Source: Pseudomonas vranovensis DSM 16006 (GTDB lineage: Bacteria; Pseudomonadota; Gammaproteobacteria; Pseudomonadales; Pseudomonadaceae). From it: a stretch of DNA of 64,000 nucleotides. The stretch spans positions 496,001 through 560,000 of the forward strand of contig NZ_AUED01000003.1 of assembly GCF_000425805.1 (NCBI RefSeq), given 5' to 3'. A program made the translations under genes and the position numbers. Below are positions 16,997 through 24,699 of the stretch, piece by piece (position 1 is the stretch's first letter; the number at the start of each line of letters is the position of its first letter). Below the pieces are notes generated by a model. It had not been told where the DNA came from. It searched no databases and saw nothing but the letters and a program-made list of their open reading frames with translations.

Positions 16997-17833
16997 ATGG
17001 CTTTAGTTGGGCGTTACAACAGTTTGCAAATCGTGAAACACACGGACTTCGGCCTGTACCTGGACGGCGGCGCGGATGGTGAAATCCTTCTGCCCAACCG
17101 CTACATCCCCAAGGACACGCCCACCGAGGTCGAAGACTGGCTGAACGTTTTCGTGTACCTGGACAGCGAAGACAAGCTGATCGCGACCACCGAAAAGACC
17201 AAGCTGCAGGTCGGTGAGTTCGCCAGCCTCAAGGTCAAGGAAATCAACAGCATCGGTATCTTCCTGGATTGGGGCTTGCCCAAGGACCTGCTGATGCCGT
17301 ACTCCGAAGAAAAACGCCAGATGCGCCAGGGCGAGTATTGCGTGGTGCATGCCTACCTGGACAAGCGCACCCGTCGGATCACCGCCACCGCGCGCCTGGA
17401 CCGCTACCTGGACAAGGTGCCGGCCACCTACGCGCAAGGCCAGGAGGTTGATTTGCTGGTGGTCGAAGAAACCCCGATGGGTTTCAAGGCGATCATCAAC
17501 AACAAGCACTGGGGCCTGATTCACAAGAACGAAGTGTTCAAGTTCCTGCGTTCGGGCAAGCAGGAGAAGGGCTACATCAAGGAGATGCGCAGCGACGGCA
17601 AGATTGCCTTGAGCCTGCAGCCCCTTGGCCAGGACCTGGCCAACAGCCTGCACGACAAGATCCTGGCCAAGCTCAAGGACGCCAATGGCGTGCTGCCGGT
17701 AAGCGACAAGAGCGATCCACAGGCGATCAGCGACTTGTTCGGGGTCAGCAAGGGCAACTTCAAGAAAGCCATCGGTGCCTTGTACAAAGATGGCCGTATC
17801 GTCATCCACGCCGACCGCATCGAGCTGGTTTGA
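16997..17833 (+). CDS. CvfB-like S1 RNA-binding protein
   Basis: A 278-residue cytoplasmic protein with tandem S1-type domains (MALVGRYNSLQIVKHTDFGLYLDGG; GEFASLKVKEINSIGIFLDWGLPKDLLMP; a third near residue 145) and a C-terminal winged helix (ISDLFGVSKGNFKKAIGALYKDGRI). This order is that of CvfB/YitL, described in Gram-positives as an RNA-binding virulence regulator; its role in Pseudomonas is undefined. GGAA lies just before the ATG at 16997. The stop abuts the stop of the convergent downstream gene with no gap. Confidence 0.85.
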   Translation: MALVGRYNSLQIVKHTDFGLYLDGGADGEILLPNRYIPKDTPTEVEDWLNVFVYLDSEDKLIATTEKTKLQVGEFASLKVKEINSIGIFLDWGLPKDLLMPYSEEKRQMRQGEYCVVHAYLDKRTRRITATARLDRYLDKVPATYAQGQEVDLLVVEETPMGFKAIINNKHWGLIHKNEVFKFLRSGKQEKGYIKEMRSDGKIALSLQPLGQDLANSLHDKILAKLKDANGVLPVSDKSDPQAISDLFGVSKGNFKKAIGALYKDGRIVIHADRIELV

Positions 17834-18217
17834 TCAGGCCTGGCGAAAGCCTGCAAAGTTCAGGTTCTCGCCGCCCGGACGCAGGTCCTGGAGCATCGAG
17901 TCGCGGTCTGCGCTCAGCGCCAGGCTGATGGTGGAGCGCCGCTTGCCGGGGTGGCGCACTTCCATCTTCTCCAGATGGGCCTTCAAGAAATTCACCGGCA
18001 CCTTCAGGTGCTGCAGTTCGTCGGTCTCGGGCGTGTGCAGCAGCAGGTTGACCCAGTCAGCCGCGTCTTTTTTCAGCACCAGCTTTACCGGCACATCGAA
18101 CCACCACAGGCTGCGCTTGGTGTCGAGCACGGCAAACAGGGTGTTGTCGCTGGAAAGTACCGGTCTTTCCAGTTCCTGGTTGCGACGGGCAATGGCGGTG
18201 GGTTTGTCGAGTTTCAT
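17834..18217 (-). CDS. Conserved hypothetical protein
   Basis: 127 residues, soluble, without signal peptide or membrane segment. The stretch NTLFAVLDTKRSLWWFDVPVKLVLKKDAADWVNLLLHT and the end DLRPGGENLNFAGFR look like a compact mixed alpha/beta fold. I do not recognise the family. Codon use matches the neighbours. It is convergent with cvfB (adjacent stops) and probably a single-gene unit. Confidence 0.7.
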   Translation of the reverse strand: MKLDKPTAIARRNQELERPVLSSDNTLFAVLDTKRSLWWFDVPVKLVLKKDAADWVNLLLHTPETDELQHLKVPVNFLKAHLEKMEVRHPGKRRSTISLALSADRDSMLQDLRPGGENLNFAGFRQA

Positions 18218-18291
18218 GCAGGTTCCTACGGGTGACGCTTGAAAGGTCGCTCATTGTGCTGGGATTGGCCTGAAACATAAAGCAGCCAGAT

Positions 18292-18320
18292 GCGCCGCTT
18301 GCCAGCCTGGCAAGCGGCGC
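18292..18320 (-). terminator. Perfect 12-bp hairpin after the beta-helix gene
   Basis: GCGCCGCTTGCC (18292-18303) and GGCAAGCGGCGC (18309-18320) form a perfect 12-bp stem with a 5-nt loop, 10 bp past the stop of the minus-strand beta-helix gene. Only a weak T-rich stretch follows on that strand. Confidence 0.55.
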
Positions 18321-18330
18321 TCGCTCTGTT

Positions 18331-19836
18331 TCAGCGGTTGGCGTGGCCCACGGAAGCCGAGAGTGGCTGGCTCAAGGGCGAGGTGGCGCCATCGGCGCGG
18401 GTGACGGTTGCGGTGAAGGAGCCGAACGTCGTGCCTTGCTCCAGCACATAGTCGAACTGACCCTGGCCCTTGGCATCGGTGGCGACCAGGGACTCGCCCA
18501 GGTAGTGCTCGGCTTCAGCGCTCTGGGCCTGTTGATTGGCGAACACTTCTACCCGCAGCAGGCTGTCAGGTTCGCCGTTCACGGTGCCGCGGAGGCGATT
18601 GCCTTTGAGGGCGGTCAGCAGCGGAGCTGGCTGATTGTGATTGGGCATCGGCTGGCAGCCCTTCACCTGCGCCTCGTCGCTGCAGATGATTGCCCGGTTG
18701 TTGCCCGACTGATCGACCCCGATGCCGCGCGAACCCTCATAGAGGGCATGCTCGATGGCCGGAACACCGAAGACGATGGCGCCGGTCTGCTGCTTGGCCA
18801 GGCATGAACCTCCGGCCTGGCAGCGGCGGATGTCCAGGTTGTTGTTCCAGATCTGGTTGGCACTGAGACGGTTGCTGGTGGAGGTAGGCTCCGGGCGCAG
18901 GGCAACGCCGATACGGTTGCCGTGGATCTGGTTGCCGTCGAGGATATTGCCCGCGCCGCTGACGCTCACGCCAATGGAGTTGCCGGTGAAGGTGTTGGCA
19001 CCCAGGTAGTTGCGCTGTCCCCAGTTGATCTGCAAACCGTCGGAGTAGTTCTCGAAGCGGTTGCGCACCACGCTGTTGTCATTGCCCCAGAGAATCTCGA
19101 TGCCCTGGGACGGCTCCGGGTTGGCGGCGGTGGAGCGGAACAGGTTGTCGGCCACCAGGTTGAACGCCGCGCCACGGGTCAACTCCAGGCCGTCGCCGTT
19201 GTCGATCAACTGGTTGCGCAGCACCTTGTTGTTATTGGTGGTGGTGGCGGTTGGATTGCCCTGGCCATCGTCGCCGGTGAGCATGATGCCGGCACCGCCC
19301 TTGTTGGCAAGGATGCGGTTGTCCTGAATCACGTTGTTGCTGGCGCGGTTGATCAGGATGCCGATGCAGAAATTGCGCACCTCAAGGCCCGAGATGCTCA
19401 CGCCACGGGTATCACGCAGGACCAGGCCGGGACCGGTGGTGGTGCGCACGTTGGTGCCGAACTGGCCGGCCACTGCGCCAGGGCACGCCTGGGTACCGTC
19501 ACCGATGATGTAGGCCGAACCGTCGATGGCAATGAATTGTCCCGTGCGCGGCCATGCGCTGCCCTCGATACTCACCGGCCCCTGGATTGCTGGCAACGGT
19601 GATGTCGGCTTGATTACATAGGGCGCCTTGCCCACCGGGCGTATCTCGATCCGGAACTGGCCGGGGTTCTGGTTGTTGCGCTCGATCGCCCAGCGCAGGC
19701 TGCCAGGTTGCAGGTCATCGACATAGCGATCCACCACCAGCGTGGTCAACGCCGGTGCCGGTGCGGCGGCAGTGGCGCTAAAGGGCAGGGCAGACAGGGG
19801 CAGCAGCAGGGCTGCCAACAAAGGCATGACACGCAT
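18331..19836 (-). CDS. Secreted right-handed parallel beta-helix repeat protein
   Basis: 501 residues from the ATG at 19836, which gives a clear signal peptide (MRVMPLLAALLLPLSALPFSATAAAP). An N-terminal cap domain (VVDRYVDDLQPGSLRWAIERNN) is followed from about residue 140 by a series of 20-25-residue coils with Asn ladders (ASNNVIQDNRIL, NNNKVLRNQLIDN, FNLVADNLFRS, NSVVRNRFENYSDG). This is the NosD/pectate-lyase-type beta-helix. A C-terminal immunoglobulin-like region (LRGTVNGEPDSLLRVEVFANQ) follows. It is periplasmic or exported; a carbohydrate-active or surface role is possible but no catalytic residues can be assigned. Confidence 0.8.
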   Translation of the reverse strand: MRVMPLLAALLLPLSALPFSATAAAPAPALTTLVVDRYVDDLQPGSLRWAIERNNQNPGQFRIEIRPVGKAPYVIKPTSPLPAIQGPVSIEGSAWPRTGQFIAIDGSAYIIGDGTQACPGAVAGQFGTNVRTTTGPGLVLRDTRGVSISGLEVRNFCIGILINRASNNVIQDNRILANKGGAGIMLTGDDGQGNPTATTTNNNKVLRNQLIDNGDGLELTRGAAFNLVADNLFRSTAANPEPSQGIEILWGNDNSVVRNRFENYSDGLQINWGQRNYLGANTFTGNSIGVSVSGAGNILDGNQIHGNRIGVALRPEPTSTSNRLSANQIWNNNLDIRRCQAGGSCLAKQQTGAIVFGVPAIEHALYEGSRGIGVDQSGNNRAIICSDEAQVKGCQPMPNHNQPAPLLTALKGNRLRGTVNGEPDSLLRVEVFANQQAQSAEAEHYLGESLVATDAKGQGQFDYVLEQGTTFGSFTATVTRADGATSPLSQPLSASVGHANR

Positions 19837-20068
19837 CGTAGGACTTCCACAATCGGCTGTTGTTTTTATCGCAGCGGTACACAAGGCCTGCCGCGCTGTT
19901 GCGAATTCTAAGGGAAGCCCTCGCCAGTCGGCGGCAGGGTGCAGCGAATCGGGGCGGTATTCGCCCGCTGTTTGGCCGTCGGGCAAATAATTGAAACTCC
20001 CGAACAAGGCCACAGGTCCATTGACTGTCGACTCTGACAGCCCGTTTTTCCCCTTCAGGAGAACTCCT

Positions 20069-20248
20069 ATGAGTGGCACCAAAGATAAAGTCAAAGGTAT
20101 GGCCAACGAAGCGGTCGGTAATGTCAAACAAGGTATTGGCAAAGCCACTGACAATGAGCGCCTTCGCGCCGAAGGCGAGTTGCAGGAACGCAAGGGTGAA
20201 GCCCAGCAGGTGGTCGGCAAGGTCAAGGATGCGGTGAAGAAGCCTTGA
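20069..20248 (+). CDS. CsbD family stress protein
   Basis: A 59-residue, highly charged, helical protein with the CsbD pattern (DKVKGMANEAVGNVKQGIGKATDNERLRAEG...QERKGEAQQVVGKVKDAVKKP). AGGAGA stands before the ATG at 20069. CsbD-like proteins are abundant under general stress, but their mechanism is unknown. The 232 bp upstream between this gene and the divergent beta-helix gene hold no other ORF that I trust. Confidence 0.88.
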   Translation: MSGTKDKVKGMANEAVGNVKQGIGKATDNERLRAEGELQERKGEAQQVVGKVKDAVKKP

Positions 20249-20338
20249 TCGATGCCAGTGACGAATCACGGCGGCCACCTGGAGTGGCCGTTGTGCTATC
20301 TGCAGCAATCAATCGAAACTTTGGCGCGATCGTCGTTT

Positions 20339-20358
20339 AGACTTTACTGCAGACTTTA
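20339..20358 (+). repeat. Short direct repeat AGACTTTA x2 upstream of yihY
   Basis: AGACTTTA occurs at 20339-20346 and again at 20351-20358, a 12-bp period, immediately before the ribosome site of the 10-codon minicistron. It may be a regulator site or part of the promoter; no clear -10/-35 pair could be assigned. Confidence 0.35.
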
Positions 20359-20374
20359 GTGAGGAGCCTTTTCC

Positions 20375-20407
20375 ATGACCCTCGAACGGCGAAAGGAGAC
20401 GCTATGA
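20375..20407 (+). CDS. Putative 10-codon coupling minicistron before yihY
   Basis: ATG at 20375 is preceded by GAGGAG (20361-20366). It encodes [10 protein letters not shown] and stops with the TGA at 20405-20407, which overlaps the yihY ATG at 20404 as ATGA. The Shine-Dalgarno for yihY (AAAGGAG) lies inside the minicistron. The arrangement fits translational coupling: ribosomes finishing the short frame reinitiate on yihY. There is no evidence that the peptide itself has a function. Confidence 0.45.
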   Translation: MTLERRKETL

Positions 20408-21390
20408 TTTTCCCCGACCTGCGCGGCTTGCCCTTGCACCGCGTGCTGGTGCGCACCGTCAAGGAGTTTCTCGATGACGAGATGTCCACCTATGCGTCGG
20501 CACTGGCCTACCAGATGCTGTTTTCGCTGTTCCCCTTCCTGCTGTTCCTGATCGCCCTGATCGGCTTTTTGCACTTGCCGGACTTCTTCTCCTGGCTGCG
20601 GCTGCAATCTGAGCTGGTATTGCCGCCCCAGGCGCTGGAGCAGGTGAACCCTGTGATCGACCAGTTGCAGCAGTCCAAGGGCGGCTTGCTTTCAGTAGGT
20701 ATCGTGATCGCCCTGTGGACGGCCTCGGCCGGTGTGCGGCTGATGATGAGCGCAATGAACGCGGCCTACGACGTGATCGAAGGGCGCCCGGTCTGGAAGC
20801 GCATTCCCTTGTCGATCTTCTACACCGTGGGTATCGCCGGCATGTTGCTGGCAGCGGCGGCGCTGATGGTACTGGGCCCGCAGGTGATGGAGTGGATCGC
20901 TTCGCAGATCGGCATGCAGGAATTCATCGTCACCTTGTGGACGGTGTTGCGTTGGCCGGCAATTATCATTCTGATGATGGTGGCAGTGGCATTGATTTAC
21001 TACGTGATGCCGGACGTGAAACAGGAGTTTCGTTTTATTACCCCGGGCTCGGTACTGGCCGTGGTGGTATGGATACTGGCGTCATTGGGGTTTGGTTATT
21101 ACGTCAAGACGTTCGCCGACTACAACGCGATGTATGGCAGCATCGGTGCAATTATCGTGTTGCTGCTGTATTTCTATATTTCTGCCGCGGTTTTGTTGCT
21201 GGGGGCGGAAATGAATGCCGTGATCGAGCATCTGTCTGCCGAAGGCAAGAACCCCGGTGAAAAAGAGGCCGGTGAGGATGCCCATGAACATGATAAAAAG
21301 CATGTTTCCGGGTTGGGGCGTGATCATTCGCTTGACCACCCGGCCACGCCCGAAGGCGAACCCTTGAGTCGAACTTCCCATGATTCGTGA
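20404..21390 (+). CDS. YihY/BrkB family inner-membrane protein
   Basis: 328 residues with six predicted transmembrane helices and the family signature in the first third ([32 protein letters not shown], then [20 protein letters not shown]). A hydrophilic His/Glu-rich C-terminal tail of about 50 residues is cytoplasmic. It was formerly annotated as ribonuclease BN, which is incorrect for this family; the true function is unknown. The end overlaps the deformylase start by 11 bp, so the two are cotranscribed. Confidence 0.85.
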   Translation: MIFPDLRGLPLHRVLVRTVKEFLDDEMSTYASALAYQMLFSLFPFLLFLIALIGFLHLPDFFSWLRLQSELVLPPQALEQVNPVIDQLQQSKGGLLSVGIVIALWTASAGVRLMMSAMNAAYDVIEGRPVWKRIPLSIFYTVGIAGMLLAAAALMVLGPQVMEWIASQIGMQEFIVTLWTVLRWPAIIILMMVAVALIYYVMPDVKQEFRFITPGSVLAVVVWILASLGFGYYVKTFADYNAMYGSIGAIIVLLLYFYISAAVLLLGAEMNAVIEHLSAEGKNPGEKEAGEDAHEHDKKHVSGLGRDHSLDHPATPEGEPLSRTSHDS

Positions 21391-21919
21391 CATTCTGAAA
21401 ATGGGCGATGAGCGCTTGCTGCGCATCGCCCCGCCAGTGCCGGCGCAACTGATCGGCAGTGCCGAACTGGACCAGTTGATTGCCGACATGTTCGAGACCA
21501 TGCGTCACGTGGGCGGCGTTGGCCTGGCCGCGCCGCAGATCGGGGTCGACCTGCAGCTGGTGATCTTCGGCTTCGAGCGCAGCGAGCGTTATCCGGATGC
21601 CGAACCTGTGCCGCAGACGATCCTGCTCAATCCGGTCATTACCCCGTTGGGTACTGAAGTGGAAGAGGGCTGGGAAGGCTGTCTGTCGGTGCCGGGCTTG
21701 CGCGGGGTGGTGCCGCGTTACCGACGCATCCATTATGCCGGGATCGACCCTCAGGGCCAGGTGATCGACCGCCTGGCCGAAGGCTTTCACGCACGGGTGG
21801 TGCAGCACGAGTGCGATCACTTGATCGGGCGGTTGTACCCCTCGCGTATCCACGACTTCAACAAGTTCGGCTATACCGACGTGCTGTTCCCCGGCCTGGA
21901 CTCCGCCAGCGACGACTGA
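21380..21919 (+). CDS. def: Peptide deformylase (probably a second, non-housekeeping copy)
   Basis: A 179-residue metalloenzyme removing the N-formyl group from nascent proteins. All three catalytic motifs are intact: [18 protein letters not shown] (metal Cys) and QHECDHLIG (two metal His and the catalytic Glu). It is not beside fmt, where the housekeeping def normally lies, so it is probably a paralog. It starts within the last 11 bp of yihY and overlaps the convergent GNAT gene by 49 bp. Confidence 0.88.
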   Translation: MIRDILKMGDERLLRIAPPVPAQLIGSAELDQLIADMFETMRHVGGVGLAAPQIGVDLQLVIFGFERSERYPDAEPVPQTILLNPVITPLGTEVEEGWEGCLSVPGLRGVVPRYRRIHYAGIDPQGQVIDRLAEGFHARVVQHECDHLIGRLYPSRIHDFNKFGYTDVLFPGLDSASDD

Positions 21920-22323
21920 TTGCGGGCCATCGCCAGCAACGGTTTGCTGCGCTGATAGCGGGCCAGGCGTTCGCCCAGCGCCGCCGGCAAGTGCATGCAA
22001 GGGGCGAAACCCAGGCGGTTGTAGAAGTGCTGCAGATCCGGGTGGCAGAACAGCCACACCGTCCCTTGAGCAGAGTGCAGCGCCGCCTCCAGCAGGTGGC
22101 GGGCGATCCGCTGTCCGCGCCAGGGCGTGGCCACCCATAAGCCGGTCAACCAGTGCCCTCCTGTGACAGGGCTCAGGCACAAGGCGGCAACGATATCATC
22201 GGCGCGGGCCACCCAGAGTTGTCCGTCGGTGGCTGCGCGCATGGGCGAATGCTGGCTTTTATAGAATTTGTTGAGCAGTGGCCGCTCGAGGCCAGTCAGC
22301 GGGCAGTAGCGAAGCGAAGGCAC
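21871..22323 (-). CDS. GNAT family N-acetyltransferase
   Basis: 150 residues with a GNAT core: beta strands around [21 protein letters not shown], the acetyl-CoA loop [19 protein letters not shown] (R-G-Q-R-I-A) and the final FYNRLGF motif. The substrate is unknown. Its last 49 bp overlap the end of the convergent deformylase gene, so the C-terminal tail ([13 protein letters not shown]) is encoded antisense to it. Confidence 0.82.
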   Translation of the reverse strand: MPSLRYCPLTGLERPLLNKFYKSQHSPMRAATDGQLWVARADDIVAALCLSPVTGGHWLTGLWVATPWRGQRIARHLLEAALHSAQGTVWLFCHPDLQHFYNRLGFAPCMHLPAALGERLARYQRSKPLLAMARNQSSLAESRPGNSTSV

Positions 22324-22402
22324 CGAAAATCTCCTGCGGGGGCTCTGGTCCGGGCTTGTACACCGGTGCAGTCAGGCTGTCGAGGGGCACCGCCCTTGCC
22401 AT

Positions 22403-22421
22403 TGTTACGATTACGGTAACA
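22403..22421. promoter_or_regulatory. Palindrome TGTTAC-N7-GTAACA in a divergent intergenic region
   Basis: Perfect 6-bp arms (22403-22408 and 22416-22421) in the 285-bp region between the GNAT gene (minus) and the DUF2790 gene (plus), about 80 bp before the GNAT start. It has the size and symmetry of a dimeric regulator site; the regulator is unknown. Confidence 0.4.
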
Positions 22422-22608
22422 GTGATTGTCTGGCGCAGGGCTTAAAGCCATCATCCCAAGTTGTAAACTACCCCTGTCCCACGCAGAACATAAACAGTGG
22501 GATCGGTACTTCGTGTTATGTCGTGTGTGATTGATATAACAACTTCTCCGCGCCCCTGTTGGCCAATGAAGTCAATCGATTAGTTTGATTGCTTTGCAGG
22601 CTTATACG

Positions 22609-22866
22609 ATGAAAAGTTTAATGGTGCTTGCCCTGGTGGGGGTGTCTTCCTTTGCCATGGCTGATGAAATCAACACCGCAGCGGTACAACCGGCTGTCGA
22701 ACAGTATGACTACACCCAGGACCTGGATATTGCCAAAGTTATCAACTTGTCGACCATTCCCAATGTCTGTGAAGTTGTGCCGGCGACCATGACCTATGAA
22801 GACCACCACGGTCAGCGTCACACCATAGAATACCGCGCCATGGGCAGTGGTTGCAGTAACGGTTGA
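22609..22866 (+). CDS. DUF2790 family small periplasmic protein
   Basis: 85 residues from the ATG at 22609, with a clean signal peptide (MKSLMVLALVGVSSFAMA, cleavage before DE). The mature part carries the family core YDYTQDLDIAKVINLSTIPNVCEVVPATMTYEDHHGQRHTIEY cut here into two recognisable blocks: LDIAKVI and the VCEVVPATMTYEDHHG stretch. DUF2790 proteins are numerous in pseudomonads and I recall some being copper-responsive. No copper box was identified upstream. The 285 bp before it hold regulatory dyads but no other gene. Confidence 0.85.
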   Translation: MKSLMVLALVGVSSFAMADEINTAAVQPAVEQYDYTQDLDIAKVINLSTIPNVCEVVPATMTYEDHHGQRHTIEYRAMGSGCSNG

Positions 22867-22937
22867 TTGATGGTGGCGCGAGCGTTAACCGCGTTATTGT
22901 CAAAACCACCTGCAATAACGAGACCTGACCCTGGTGT

Positions 22938-23999
22938 CTACGGAGCCTCACGCTCCAGCAACTGGCGCTTGCGTTCCACGCCCCAACGATAGCCCGACAA
23001 GTTGCCGTCACTGCGCACCACTCGGTGGCAGGGAATGGCAACGGCCAGGCTGTTGGCTGCACACGCCTGGGCTACGGCACGCACTGCCTTGGGAGCGCCG
23101 ATACGCTGGGCGATTTCTGCGTAACTGGCGGTAGTGCCAGGCGGAATCGTGCGCAATGCCTGCCACACGCGTTCCTGAAAAGCGGTGCCGCGCAAGTCCA
23201 GCGGCAGGTCCAGGCCGATGCCCGGAGTTTCGACCAGCCCCACCACCCTGGCCACCAGGGTTTCAAACGAAGCGTCTGCGCCCAGCAGGTTGGCCTTGGG
23301 GAATTTGTCCTGGAGGTCCTGCAGCAATGCTTGCGGGTCATCACCCAGCAGGATCGCGCAGATCCCTCGTTCACTTTGCGCCACCAATATCGCCCCCAAC
23401 GAACACTGACCGATGGCAAAGCGGATATCGGTATTGACGCCGCCATCGCGGTAAGCCCCCGGCGTCATGCCCAGGCGCGCGTTGCTGGACTCGTAGAAGC
23501 GGCTATTGGAGTCGAAGCCGGCCTCGTACAGGGCGTCGGTGATCGTCGAAGACTGCTGCAACTGCTTGCGCACCTTGCGCGCCCGGTGGGCCGAGGCGTA
23601 GGCCTTGGGCGTGAGCCCGGTGACGGCTTTGAACACCCGGTGAAAATGAAACGGACTCATGGCCAGTTGCGCGGCCAGTTGGTTCAGGCTCGGAGCCGAC
23701 TCGGCGCTTTCGATCAACTGGCAGGCACGGGTGATTTGGGTGCGGTGCTGTTCGGCCATTCGGGTCTGGTCTGCGCCCCGGCGTCTGCTCGGGCGATAAC
23801 CGGCAGCTTCGGCTTGCGCCGGGGTGTCGAAAAACTCGACGTTTTCGATTCGCGGCAGCCGCGAGCTGCTGCTGGGGCGGCAGTACACACCGGTGGTACG
23901 CACCGCGTAGACAAAGTCCCGGTCGGCTGCCGGGTCGCGCGCCACGACGGCTTGCCAGCGTGGATCGGATTCGCTGATACGGGGTTTGCCCTGGTTCAT
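22938..23999 (-). CDS. ada: Ada: O6-methylguanine-DNA methyltransferase / AraC-type regulator with degenerate N-terminal zinc site
   Basis: 353 residues in the Ada order: phosphotriester domain (1-80), AraC helix-turn-helix (about 85-180) and methyltransferase (about 190-353) with the acceptor Cys324 in AIPCHRVV. It repairs O6-methylguanine by suicidal transfer. In E. coli four cysteines (38, 42, 69, 72) bind zinc in the first domain. Here only Cys40 (VYCRPS) remains; the others read Ser44, Ser71 and Arg74 (YRPSRRR). Methylphosphotriester sensing is therefore probably lost or altered, while guanine repair should work. It follows alkA on the same strand after 76 bp. Confidence 0.9.
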   Translation of the reverse strand: MNQGKPRISESDPRWQAVVARDPAADRDFVYAVRTTGVYCRPSSSSRLPRIENVEFFDTPAQAEAAGYRPSRRRGADQTRMAEQHRTQITRACQLIESAESAPSLNQLAAQLAMSPFHFHRVFKAVTGLTPKAYASAHRARKVRKQLQQSSTITDALYEAGFDSNSRFYESSNARLGMTPGAYRDGGVNTDIRFAIGQCSLGAILVAQSERGICAILLGDDPQALLQDLQDKFPKANLLGADASFETLVARVVGLVETPGIGLDLPLDLRGTAFQERVWQALRTIPPGTTASYAEIAQRIGAPKAVRAVAQACAANSLAVAIPCHRVVRSDGNLSGYRWGVERKRQLLEREAP

Positions 24000-24075
24000 G
24001 CCGATAGTCTCTTGGTGAGGGTCGATACGTTCAGGTTAGAGCGGACCGGTTGCAGAAAAACTCCGGGTCTTGCGT

Positions 24076-24699
24076 TCAAACTCGCGTGTTCGGCACGCGC
24101 CACAGGTACCAGGCGGCAACGGTGCGAAAGGGCTGCCAGGCCTGCCCGAGCTCGATCATCTGCCGGCGGGTGGGCTGGGCATCGAGCCCCTGCAGCCGAC
24201 GGTAGCCCTCGCGCACGCCAAAGTCATCGGCCGGGAGGATGTCCATGCGCTCCAGGGTGTAGATCAACAGCATCTCCACTGTCCAGCGACCGACGCCGCG
24301 CAGGCTGACCAGGCGTTCGATCAGTTGCTCATCCTCCAGAGCCATCGCCTGCTGGTGATCCGGTACCACACCGTCGATCCGGGCCCGGGCGATGCCCTGA
24401 ATGGTCGCAAGCTTGCTGGCGGAAAAGCCACAGGCCCGCAGTTGTTCCGGGGTGGTCGCCATTACCTGTGCCGGACTTGGAAAATCGCACCCCGGATACA
24501 ACGCAATGAACCTGCCCAGAATCGCGTCGCCGGCTTTGACATGCAACTGCTGGTAGGCGATAGCGCGCACCAGCGCCTGGTAGGGGTCGCGGTGCGGCAA
24601 AGGTTTATGCAGGCATGGGCCGATGGCCTGCACATGCAAAGCCCAGCGCGGGTCCAGTGCGGCGAGAAATGCCTCTGCCTGGCGATAGCAATCAGTCAT
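24076..24699 (-). CDS. alkA: DNA-3-methyladenine glycosylase II (AlkA-type)
   Basis: A 207-residue HhH-GPD glycosylase excising alkylated purines. The helix-hairpin-helix and catalytic region read LRGVGRWTVEMLLIYTLERMDILPADDFGVREG, with the active Asp in the DD pair. The N-terminal AlkA beta domain is missing, as in the short bacterial/yeast Mag1-like enzymes. Its start overlaps the stop of the MocR gene as ATGA, and ada follows, so two alkylation-repair genes share a transcript with a PLP-dependent regulator. Confidence 0.88.
   Translation of the reverse strand: MTDCYRQAEAFLAALDPRWALHVQAIGPCLHKPLPHRDPYQALVRAIAYQQLHVKAGDAILGRFIALYPGCDFPSPAQVMATTPEQLRACGFSASKLATIQGIARARIDGVVPDHQQAMALEDEQLIERLVSLRGVGRWTVEMLLIYTLERMDILPADDFGVREGYRRLQGLDAQPTRRQMIELGQAWQPFRTVAAWYLWRVPNTRV

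Noticed and set aside
24000-24075. Ada box upstream of ada
   Set aside because: AGT-N6-GCAA only approximates the AAT-N6-GCAA pattern, and with a degenerate Ada N-terminal domain the match carries little weight.
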